Origin: a bacterium
GTDB taxonomy: Bacteria > RBG-13-66-14
Direction of reading: 5' to 3'
Assembly: GCA_026398675.1 (NCBI GenBank)
Contig: JAPLSK010000181.1
Location: forward strand, 1-11,899
Length of the DNA stretch: 11,899 nucleotides
The notes beneath the pieces were generated by a model, which worked only from the letters and a program-made list of their open reading frames with translations, was not told the DNA's origin and searched no databases. Made by a program: the position numbers and the translations under genes. Positions 1 to 6,383 of this stretch are shown in pieces (positions within the stretch are counted from its first letter, which is position 1; the number at the start of each line of letters is the position of its first letter).

Positions 1-1
1 C

Positions 2-883
2 GGCCGCGGGGACATCGCGTCCTACGCCAAAGAACGGGCGGCCTACGAGGGTGCGCCCCTCATCATCGAATCGCTGGAGCTCCGCCTGACGCCCCTGGAT
101 GTGGCGGCGGTGGCGGAGGGAACCGGCTTCGTCACGCTGGATATCACCGACGAGCCGTCCCCCTACCCCGACACGCCCTGGTCCGTGGCGGTGCGCGGCT
201 ACTACCCGAGCCATCTTCTCGAGCCGGAGACGGGGGCGGATTCGGACGCCAACCCCGAGCCGAACCCGGCGGTACGCCTGGACCTCTACGTCGGGGACGA
301 GCGGGTGGCGGAGAACGCGCTGGTTTACCGGCTGCACCCCGAGTACCTCGACCCGAAGCTGACCGCCGCCGGGGTGAGGGTCGAGCTGGGCAGCGTCCGT
401 TGGAGCCACTTGCAGGAGCCCGCGTTGCCCGAGGGCGTTCACTCCTACCGGCTCTACCCCGGAGAACCATCCGAGGGTCTCGAGGGGACCTGGTTCAGCC
501 TGCCCGACGGGACCTCCGCCCTCCTCGAGATGGCGCCCCCCCGCGGCCTGAAGCTGACCACCCCGGCGGGGGAGCTGATTCTCCCGGCGCCCGTGGCCGC
601 CGACGGGGGAAACATCTTTGCGCTGGGGTCCGGGCTCGCCGTCGGTTATATGAACGCGGACTCGGAGCCGATAACGGGGCTGGAAGTAAAACGCGACCCG
701 GGACTCTTCCTCTTCTGGGCGGCGGCGATTCTCGTCGTTCTGGGCGGCTGCCTGGTGTTCGCCGTGCCCTGGCGACGCCTTTGGCTGCGCGTGGAGGACA
801 GGACCCTGGCGCTAAAGACCCGCCGACTGCCCGAGAGCGAGCTGCGCAAGCTGCTCAACCCGGAGGGGGGTGGTCCGTTGTGA
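2..883 (+). CDS. resB: ResB/Ccs1-family cytochrome c biogenesis protein, C-terminal part (5' end outside window)
   Basis: The frame is open from base 2, so the gene begins before the window and about 293 C-terminal residues are visible. In-frame GTG codons such as base 101 are internal. ResB (CcsB) is the partner of CcsA in System II cytochrome c maturation; together they carry haem across the membrane and attach it to apocytochromes. The visible part is a long, mostly hydrophilic domain, expected outside the cytoplasm. It is followed by one membrane segment at about visible residues 236-257, entered through RDPGLFLFW and left through VPWRRLWLRVED. This 'DPG, hydrophobic helix, P-x-RRLW-R-E' ending is the typical ResB C-terminus. 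The tail of about 35 residues is cytoplasmic. The stop overlaps the start of ccsA by 4 bases, which indicates translational coupling and supports the identification. The N-terminal membrane helices and their haem-ligand histidine lie outside the window. Confidence 0.88.
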   Translation, partial: GRGDIASYAKERAAYEGAPLIIESLELRLTPLDVAAVAEGTGFVTLDITDEPSPYPDTPWSVAVRGYYPSHLLEPETGADSDANPEPNPAVRLDLYVGDERVAENALVYRLHPEYLDPKLTAAGVRVELGSVRWSHLQEPALPEGVHSYRLYPGEPSEGLEGTWFSLPDGTSALLEMAPPRGLKLTTPAGELILPAPVAADGGNIFALGSGLAVGYMNADSEPITGLEVKRDPGLFLFWAAAILVVLGGCLVFAVPWRRLWLRVEDRTLALKTRRLPESELRKLLNPEGGGPL

Positions 884-2562
884 GGCGGCTCCTCCCCATC
901 TTCCTCCTGGTGACGGCCGTGTCCGCCATGCCGCCCGGCGACACGCCCCGCCTGCCGGACCGCGATCCCGGCGCCGACAGCCCCAGCCTCTGGCTCGATG
1001 TATCCATGTCCCCCCAGATCGAGGAGTTGGGCCTCAAGGCCACCGGCAACGAGGAGGTTTTTCTCTCCTTCGCCGTGTACGTTCAGGGGCTTCTCCTGGA
1101 GGGGTGCGCACCGGACCACCCGGCGGCGGAGCTCGACGCGGTGCGCCTGACCCTCTGGTTTCTGACCGGCGGCGCCGACTCCGAGTCGGTGTTTCACCTC
1201 CCGCCCCTCCCCGAGCTCGTCGGGGAAACCGCCGACCGGGTCGGGAAACTGGAGCTCTCCGGTTTCGGGGGATTCGTCAGCCCGGTGGAGGCCCAGGATG
1301 TTCTCGACGCGCTCGGCGGGCTCGCCGCGACCTCCGACGACGACGCCCTGAACCGGTACGTCCGCGACCTGCGCCGGCGTGTCGGTGGGCTGGCCGAATC
1401 GGCGACCCTGATCCAGCTCTTTTGGCTCGCCCCGATCTCGGCCCACGACTACGTCTGGTTCAATCTGGAGGGCGGGGCCGACTCCGCGCTCCTGGGCGCC
1501 TCCCGGTCCTCCCTCGAGGCGGCCGTTTCGTCGGGGGACGTGGAGCTCGAGCGGGCGGTGGACACGGCCCAGGCAAACCTGGACGATAAGGCCGCCCTCT
1601 ACGGTCTGGCGCGTGAGCTCGGCGCAACGGCGCGGACCGGGGATCCGGGGCTCACCCGTAAAGCCCTGGACGCTTTCACGGCCAGGCTGGAGCAGGCCAA
1701 CGCCTGGCGCGGCGGTTACCCCGACAAGGATTACCGCGCAATCTACGCCACTTTCCACCGGCTGCCGCTCTACGACTGGGCGCACTACGCCTACGCCTTC
1801 GCCGCCCTGTTGTTCGTCCTGGCCCTCGCTTTCAAGCGGCCGCGCATCGCCTGGCTGGGGATCGGCGCGGCGGGCCTCGGGTTCGTGGCGCACACCGCAT
1901 ATCTGGTCCTGCGTTGGTTCATCGCCGGGCACTCCCCCACCTCGGGCATGTTCGAGTTCATGGCCCTTCTGTCCTGGTGTCTGGTCGGGGCGTTCTTGAT
2001 CTACGCTCTCCGGCGCGACGCCCACTACACCGGCCTGGGGGTCATGGCCCTGGTCTTCGGCATGCTTGCGCTCACCTCCATCGCCGACCAACGGGTTGTC
2101 CAGCAGCTCATGCCGGCGCTGAAGTCCGTCTGGATGACCATCCACGTCGGGCTGGTGGCCGTGGGCGAGGGGTTCCTGGGGATGGGTTTCCTATTCGCCA
2201 TCCTGTACCTGGTCAAGTCGTACACCGCCAATCCCGAGCTGCCGGGGCGCCTGCCCTCCCTCGGCATCCTCGAGGAGCGGACGTACCGGAGCCTCCTGGC
2301 CGCCTTCCCCTTCTACACCGCCGGCGGGCTGGTGGCGGGGATGATCTGGGCCGAGGAGGCCTGGGGCGCCTGGTGGAGCTGGGACCCCAAGGAAACGCTG
2401 GCCCTTTTCGTCTGGCTCGTCCTGATCCTCTTCCTCCACGGGCGGCTGGTGAAGGGCTGGAAGGGAAGGCCCATGGTGTGGCTGGCGCTGGCCCCCTTCC
2501 TGGCGGCGGTGTTCAACCTCTTGAGCAACCTCTTCATCGCCGGTCTGCACTCCTACGCCTGA
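880..2562 (+). CDS. ccsA: CcsA/ResC cytochrome c synthase subunit with long N-terminal extracytoplasmic domain
   Basis: This is the membrane subunit that presents haem for thioether attachment to apocytochrome c (System II). I chose the GTG at 880: it overlaps the resB stop, GGAGGG lies 12-18 bases upstream, and it yields a signal peptide (MRRLLPIFLLVTAVSA). The frame is open further upstream but only shadows resB. The protein is 560 residues. Residues ~18-295 are an extracytoplasmic domain and ~300-555 hold about eight membrane segments. The haem-binding WWD motif is W498-W499-S-W501-D502-P-K-E505. His422 (in MTIHVGLVAVGEG), His520 (FLHGRL) and His557 (GLHSYA) fit, by spacing, the first periplasmic, second transmembrane and second periplasmic haem-ligand histidines known for CcsBA. 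The classic CcsA core is near 300 residues, so the N-terminal domain is extra. It loosely resembles extended CcsA proteins of some other phyla (from memory). Function is near certain; the role of the extension is not. Confidence 0.95.
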   Translation: MRRLLPIFLLVTAVSAMPPGDTPRLPDRDPGADSPSLWLDVSMSPQIEELGLKATGNEEVFLSFAVYVQGLLLEGCAPDHPAAELDAVRLTLWFLTGGADSESVFHLPPLPELVGETADRVGKLELSGFGGFVSPVEAQDVLDALGGLAATSDDDALNRYVRDLRRRVGGLAESATLIQLFWLAPISAHDYVWFNLEGGADSALLGASRSSLEAAVSSGDVELERAVDTAQANLDDKAALYGLARELGATARTGDPGLTRKALDAFTARLEQANAWRGGYPDKDYRAIYATFHRLPLYDWAHYAYAFAALLFVLALAFKRPRIAWLGIGAAGLGFVAHTAYLVLRWFIAGHSPTSGMFEFMALLSWCLVGAFLIYALRRDAHYTGLGVMALVFGMLALTSIADQRVVQQLMPALKSVWMTIHVGLVAVGEGFLGMGFLFAILYLVKSYTANPELPGRLPSLGILEERTYRSLLAAFPFYTAGGLVAGMIWAEEAWGAWWSWDPKETLALFVWLVLILFLHGRLVKGWKGRPMVWLALAPFLAAVFNLLSNLFIAGLHSYA

Positions 2563-2587
2563 GCGCTGCCGGTGGAAGCTCATCTTT

Positions 2588-2595
2588 GGTACAAT
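2588..2595 (+). promoter_or_regulatory. Probable extended -10 promoter element for the TolC-like gene
   Basis: TGGTACAAT fits the extended -10 pattern (TG, one base, then TACAAT at 2590-2595). It lies in the 78-base gap between ccsA and the next gene, about 45 bases before the ATG. No convincing -35 box sits 16-18 bases upstream, which extended -10 promoters can tolerate. Nearly the same string (TTTGGTACAA, then CCGG) recurs before the restriction-modification gene. The gap has no clear terminator, so read-through from ccsA is also possible. Confidence 0.4.
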
Positions 2596-2640
2596 AACCG
2601 GACACGGGTTGACGGTCCTTTTTTAACTCGGGGATCGGGC

Positions 2641-3966
2641 ATGGCCTTTCGATTTTCGACGATCGCCGTTCTGCTGCTTCTGTCGGTTGTCCCGGTGGTT
2701 CGGGGGGCGACCCCCCTGGGCGTGGGCGAGGCGGTGGAGCTGGCGTTGGCCTCCGACCGGCGGGTCTTTGAGGCCGAATCCTCCTACGAGGCGGCCCAGG
2801 CCGCGACCCTCGCCGCCTGGGGGTCTTACATGCCGCTCCTCGGCTTCACCGGCGGCTACTTGCGGAATTGGACCGGGCCCAGCACCATGTCCTTCTCCGA
2901 TGAGAACTTGGGGCTGGACTACGAGCTCCAGGTTCCGGAGTCGGTGGACAACCGCCTCAGTTTGGGCGCCAACGCCACCCTCTACCTCTTCCGGGGGGGC
3001 GAGGATTACGGGGGCATAACCGCCGCCAACCACGCCCAGGCCGCGGCCGACGCCAACGTGGACGCCGTCAAGGCTCGGGTGGCCTACGACGCCCGCAGCG
3101 CCTACGTTAATCTCTACCGGGCCAACGCGCTGTTGGCCTCCGCCGAGCGCTCGCTGGATACGGCCGAGGAGCAGCTCCGCTTCTCTCGGGCCCTGGCCGA
3201 GGTCGGCTCCATCTCCGACGCCGACGCGCTGAAGGCCCAGGCCGCCGACGACGCCGCCGCCCTGCGGGTCATCGAGGCCCGCAACTCTGCCCGGGTGGCC
3301 GCCGCCAACCTGGCCTTCATCTGCGGCCTGGAGGTTTTCGAGGAGATAGATATAACCGAGACCCTGGAGGTTTCGCCCCGCGTGGGGAGCCTCGATGAGG
3401 CGCTGGAACTGCTTCGGAGCGGCTCCCCCGAGATGCGCCTGGCCGAGGAAGGCGCGGCCGAAGCCGCCGCCCGCGCCGGGGCCGCGTCGTCCAACTACTG
3501 GCCCCAGCTCGCCCTTCGGGGCGCGTACTCCTGGTCCGAGGACACGCCTCTGCTCCAAGACCCCCTCGCCGAGAACTACAACTTCACCCTCGGGGCGTAC
3601 CTGACCTGGACGCCCTTCGACAACTTCGCCACCGAGGCCCGGCGGGCCGCGGCGAGGCTGGACGACCTCCGGGCCCGCCTGGCGCGGCGCGACACGACAC
3701 GACAACTGGAGCTGCAGCTCCGGCTGGCCCTCTCGGAGATTGACGCCGGCCGGGAGAGCGTCGGGGTGGCCAAAACGAGCTACGAGCGGGCGAAGGGCGA
3801 CCTGGAGCTGGCCCAGCGCAAGCTCGAGCTGGGCTCCGGGACGGTGTTGGCCGCCCTCGAGGCCGAGGCCAACCTCTCATCCGCCGAGACCGCCCTGGCC
3901 GACGCCCGAGCGGGCTACGCCCTGGCCTGTTACAATCTGGACCGCCTCCTGGGCGTGGTCCCCTGA
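2641..3966 (+). CDS. TolC-like outer-membrane efflux protein (OEP family)
   Basis: This 441-residue protein should form a trimeric outer-membrane channel with a periplasmic coiled-coil tunnel, used by tripartite pumps or type I secretion. The ATG at 2641 opens a clear signal peptide (MAFRFSTIAVLLLLSVVPVV, cleavage near RG|AT); an in-frame upstream frame back to 2572 would bury it. A weak purine-rich site (GGGGATCGGG) precedes it. The family's two tandem repeats are visible. Repeat one starts at LGVGEAVELAL (~residue 26), has YMPLLGFTGGY, the strand ATLYLFRGG and a long Ala/Glu-rich helix through SISDADALKAQA. Repeat two starts at SLDEALELL (~residue 252), with NYWPQLALRGAYSW, LTWTPFDNF and a final helix pair ending YNLDRLLGVVP. 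Length is normal for the family. No membrane-fusion adaptor or inner-membrane transporter lies next to it, so its pump partner and substrate cannot be inferred. Confidence 0.93.
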   Translation: MAFRFSTIAVLLLLSVVPVVRGATPLGVGEAVELALASDRRVFEAESSYEAAQAATLAAWGSYMPLLGFTGGYLRNWTGPSTMSFSDENLGLDYELQVPESVDNRLSLGANATLYLFRGGEDYGGITAANHAQAAADANVDAVKARVAYDARSAYVNLYRANALLASAERSLDTAEEQLRFSRALAEVGSISDADALKAQAADDAAALRVIEARNSARVAAANLAFICGLEVFEEIDITETLEVSPRVGSLDEALELLRSGSPEMRLAEEGAAEAAARAGAASSNYWPQLALRGAYSWSEDTPLLQDPLAENYNFTLGAYLTWTPFDNFATEARRAAARLDDLRARLARRDTTRQLELQLRLALSEIDAGRESVGVAKTSYERAKGDLELAQRKLELGSGTVLAALEAEANLSSAETALADARAGYALACYNLDRLLGVVP

Positions 3967-4070
3967 ACGCCGGGGCCGGTCGGTCAATCGTTTCGAGGAT
4001 TCTCACCGGAACGGTTTAAAAACCCGTCCAAGTAAAACCGCCATCCCCTCGCTGGGCGTCACGGAAAAAC

Positions 4071-4955
4071 ATGACCGCCACTTACCGCGATAGACTGCTG
4101 CAGGCCGTCGGGGAGAAGGGGAGCCGCGTCTGCGTGGGTCTCGACCCCCGCTACGACCGTCTCCCCGAGGAGCTCCGCCGATCGGTGGAGGACCGGGCCG
4201 GGGGCGCCTCCACCATAGCCCGGGCCGAGGCCTACCGCCTCTTCTGCCGCGGGATAATCGAGGCGGTCGCGCCCCACGCCGCGGCGGTCAAGCCGCAGCT
4301 CGCCTTCTTCGAGGAGGCCGGTCCCGCCGCCCTGGCCGCCCTGGTGGACGTCGTCCACCACGCCCGCAGGCTGGGGCTCCTGGTCATCGGCGACGCCAAG
4401 CGGGGCGACATCGGCTCCACCGCCCGGGCCTACGCCGGCGCCTTCCTCGGCCCCGAGGCCCCCTGGCCCGTGGACGCCCTGACCGTCAACCCCTACCTGG
4501 GCTCCGACGCCGTGGAGCCGTTCCTCGTGGAGGCGGCCGCCGGCGGGAGGGGGGTCTACCTCCTCGCGCGCACCAGCAACCCTGGAGCGCGTGATTTGCA
4601 GGACCTGGAGCTGAAAAACGGCGAGCCTCTCTGGCGCGGCGTCGCCGGGCTGATTGCCCGCTGGAGCACGGCCTACCCAGGGACGGTGGGCGCGGTTTTC
4701 GGCGCCACCTACCCCGACGAGCTGCGGGCGGGGGCGGAACTCCTCCCTGACACGCCGCTCCTCCTGCCGGGGTATGGAGCCCAGGGGGCGGGCGCCGCGG
4801 ACGTCGCCTTCGCCCTTACCGGGGCGAACCTCGTCAACTCCAGCCGGGGCATCATCTTCGCCTTCGAGAAAACCGGGGGCGACTGGCGCGAGGCCGCCGC
4901 CGAGGCGGCCCGGACGATGAGAGACGAACTGAACTCCGCCTCGGGTTCCTTTTAA
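4071..4955 (+). CDS. pyrF: Orotidine 5'-phosphate decarboxylase, type 2 (PyrF)
   Basis: This enzyme converts orotidine 5'-monophosphate to UMP, the last step of de novo pyrimidine synthesis, in the cytoplasm. The 294-residue length and motif style match the longer type 2 subfamily rather than the ~230-residue E. coli type. Visible active-site elements are VGLDPRYD (Asp25), VKPQLAFFE (Lys74), the catalytic DAKRGDIGST loop (Asp108, Lys110, Asp113), phosphate-loop LLPGYGAQGA (231-240) and NSSRGIIFA (256-264, Arg259 likely binding phosphate). All key residues look intact. The ATG at 4071 is the natural start, placed so that VCVGLDP falls about 20 residues in; its ribosome site is poor (ACGGAAAAAC). 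The 104-base gap upstream shows only a weak imperfect palindrome. No other pyr gene is in view, so the gene appears to stand alone among envelope genes. Confidence 0.96.
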   Translation: MTATYRDRLLQAVGEKGSRVCVGLDPRYDRLPEELRRSVEDRAGGASTIARAEAYRLFCRGIIEAVAPHAAAVKPQLAFFEEAGPAALAALVDVVHHARRLGLLVIGDAKRGDIGSTARAYAGAFLGPEAPWPVDALTVNPYLGSDAVEPFLVEAAAGGRGVYLLARTSNPGARDLQDLELKNGEPLWRGVAGLIARWSTAYPGTVGAVFGATYPDELRAGAELLPDTPLLLPGYGAQGAGAADVAFALTGANLVNSSRGIIFAFEKTGGDWREAAAEAARTMRDELNSASGSF

Positions 4956-4992
4956 AAAAAACCCCCAAGCCTTTCCGGCGGACGGAGGATTA

Positions 4993-6300
4993 ATGCGAGC
5001 GACAATTTTCCTGACCCTTCTATGCGTTTCCCTCGCCCCGGCGGGGGGCCCCGACCTCTCGGCGGACCTCTACGCCATTTTCGGCTCGGACTTCACCCGG
5101 GGCCAACTGGATTACGCCGACTACGCGGGCGACGGCGACGGCCTCTATTTCGGCGCCCTTCACCTCCGGCCCTCCCTCTCGTGGGAGGACCTGGGCGACC
5201 TGCGGGCGGTCCTCACCGTGGACCTGGACGACGTCGTAGACCCCACAGTGGACCTTGGGCTCTACGATGTGACCGCCGGGGTGGAGCTGCCGCCGGTCGG
5301 TGAACTGCGGGCCGGGGCCCATTACGTCGCCCTAGGCGACGGCGGCCGGTACAACGCCGAGCTCGGCGGGCTCTATCCCGAGCCGCGCATTTACGGCGCC
5401 CGGCCGCTGGGGTTGAGCCTGGATCGCGACTTCGGCGGTCTCTACTACCGCTTCACCGCCGGGGTGGGGAGGACGGACGAGCCTTCCGACAACTCCCTCT
5501 TCGCCCTGACGCTGGGCTACGCCGACGAGACGGTGAGCGTGGCGCTTCACGCGGCGGCCGATTCCAAGCCTTACAACGTGCGCAACCTCTTCTTCGCCCA
5601 GTACGCCTCCCGGGCTCCCGGCGTGCGCGCGAACTACATGCCCGGCACCTGGAGCTACCGCGAGCTGCAGCTGGACAAAGAGCCGGTGACCCGTTACGAC
5701 CTCCTCCAGACCCTGGCGCTGGGGATGACCCTGGACGGGGGGGCCGGAGAGCAGCTCGGGTACCACCTCACCCTGGCCTACACCTCTTACGCCGATGTGG
5801 ACCCGTCGGTCACCGCGTTCAACCTGACCGGGGGGAGCCACCTCTTCCTCTACCCGGAGCTCGTGTTCCGCCTCGGATGGTTCGAGGCCTACGTGGCCGG
5901 TCTGGTGGATTACTGGAAGTCCAACGACCCCGACGGCATAGACGTCATTGACGCCTACGGCATCGGAGAGCTCGTCTCCTCGACCCTGGCCTACGAGGTT
6001 TACGCCGAGGCCGATTTCCAGGTCACCGACAACCTGCGGCTCGCGCTGGGTGGCGGATATACCGAACCCTCCATCTCGGGACAGGACATCTCCGAAACCC
6101 CGGGCGACGACACCCTCGACATCTCCATCTTCGCCACCCCCCGGGTCGTATGGTCGGTGGAAACGGAGTCGGTCGAGCTCGAGTTCACCCTGGGCGGGCT
6201 GTACCGGCAGTGGGCGGTGGCGCTCTACGACGTCACCGGCGGCGATCCGGACGAGAGCCGGGAGATATCCGGCTGGTTCCGGGTCACGGCGGGCTTCTGA
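4993..6300 (+). CDS. Probable outer-membrane beta-barrel protein, function unknown
   Basis: I do not recognise a specific family. The ATG at 4993 follows a strong GGAGGA site (4984-4989) and opens a short signal peptide (MRATIFLTLLCVSLAPAGG). The remaining ~415 residues are rich in alternating polar/hydrophobic stretches with Tyr, Gly and Asp, such as GLYYRFTAGVG, LFALTLGYAD, YHLTLAYTSYAD, RLALGGGYTEP and LEFTLGGLYRQW. The chain ends in WFRVTAGF. A C-terminal aromatic residue closing a strand is a usual signal for insertion by the BAM machinery. There is no cysteine outside the signal peptide and no transmembrane helix after it. I infer a barrel of perhaps 14-18 strands, acting as a porin or a structural protein. 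It starts 37 bases after pyrF without a clear terminator between, so the two may share a transcript. The next host gene, rseC, is now separated from it by the AT-rich insertion. Confidence 0.75.
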   Translation: MRATIFLTLLCVSLAPAGGPDLSADLYAIFGSDFTRGQLDYADYAGDGDGLYFGALHLRPSLSWEDLGDLRAVLTVDLDDVVDPTVDLGLYDVTAGVELPPVGELRAGAHYVALGDGGRYNAELGGLYPEPRIYGARPLGLSLDRDFGGLYYRFTAGVGRTDEPSDNSLFALTLGYADETVSVALHAAADSKPYNVRNLFFAQYASRAPGVRANYMPGTWSYRELQLDKEPVTRYDLLQTLALGMTLDGGAGEQLGYHLTLAYTSYADVDPSVTAFNLTGGSHLFLYPELVFRLGWFEAYVAGLVDYWKSNDPDGIDVIDAYGIGELVSSTLAYEVYAEADFQVTDNLRLALGGGYTEPSISGQDISETPGDDTLDISIFATPRVVWSVETESVELEFTLGGLYRQWAVALYDVTGGDPDESREISGWFRVTAGF

Positions 6301-6327
6301 ACCGGCGGGAACCGACCCGCAAACAAA

Positions 6328-6357
6328 GTTGTACCCCTTCGATCCATTTGGTACAAC
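6328..6357. repeat. Perfect 8-bp inverted repeat GTTGTACC / GGTACAAC with 14-base spacer
   Basis: GTTGTACC at 6328-6335 is the exact reverse complement of GGTACAAC at 6350-6357. The arms cover the likely -35 and -10 boxes of the restriction-modification gene. The arrangement would suit a dimeric DNA-binding protein acting as operator, or a short hairpin if transcribed from upstream. No T-run follows, so a terminator is unlikely. No candidate regulator gene is in the window. Confidence 0.7.
6329..6357 (+). promoter_or_regulatory. Likely sigma-70-type promoter of the restriction-modification gene
   Basis: TTGTAC (6329-6334) and TACAAC (6352-6357) are separated by exactly 17 bases. The -10 box is also preceded by TGG, giving an extended -10. 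A start of transcription near 6364 would leave a leader of about 20 bases that includes AGGA (6371-6374), spaced well from the ATG at 6384. This supports independent expression of the cassette. Confidence 0.55.
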
Positions 6358-6383
6358 CGGTCGCTAGTTAAGGAACCACACAT

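Noticed and set aside
400..879. In-frame upstream extension of ccsA
   Set aside because: The extension only reads resB in another frame and gives Arg/Pro-rich sequence. The GTG at 880 gives a signal peptide and the usual 4-base overlap.
646..2145. Long open frame of 499 codons on the minus strand over resB/ccsA
   Set aside because: The + strand encodes unmistakable ResB and CcsA sequence here. The minus frame has low-complexity Gly/Arg/Glu composition and no recognisable motif.
2623..3705. Minus-strand frame of 360 codons opposite the TolC-like gene
   Set aside because: It is a Gly/Val-rich shadow of a well-supported outer-membrane efflux gene.
4011..4027. Imperfect palindrome ACGGTTTAAAAACCCGT before pyrF
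   Set aside because: The arms do not match fully and there is no T-run or known operator. It is too weak to call a terminator, operator or attenuator.
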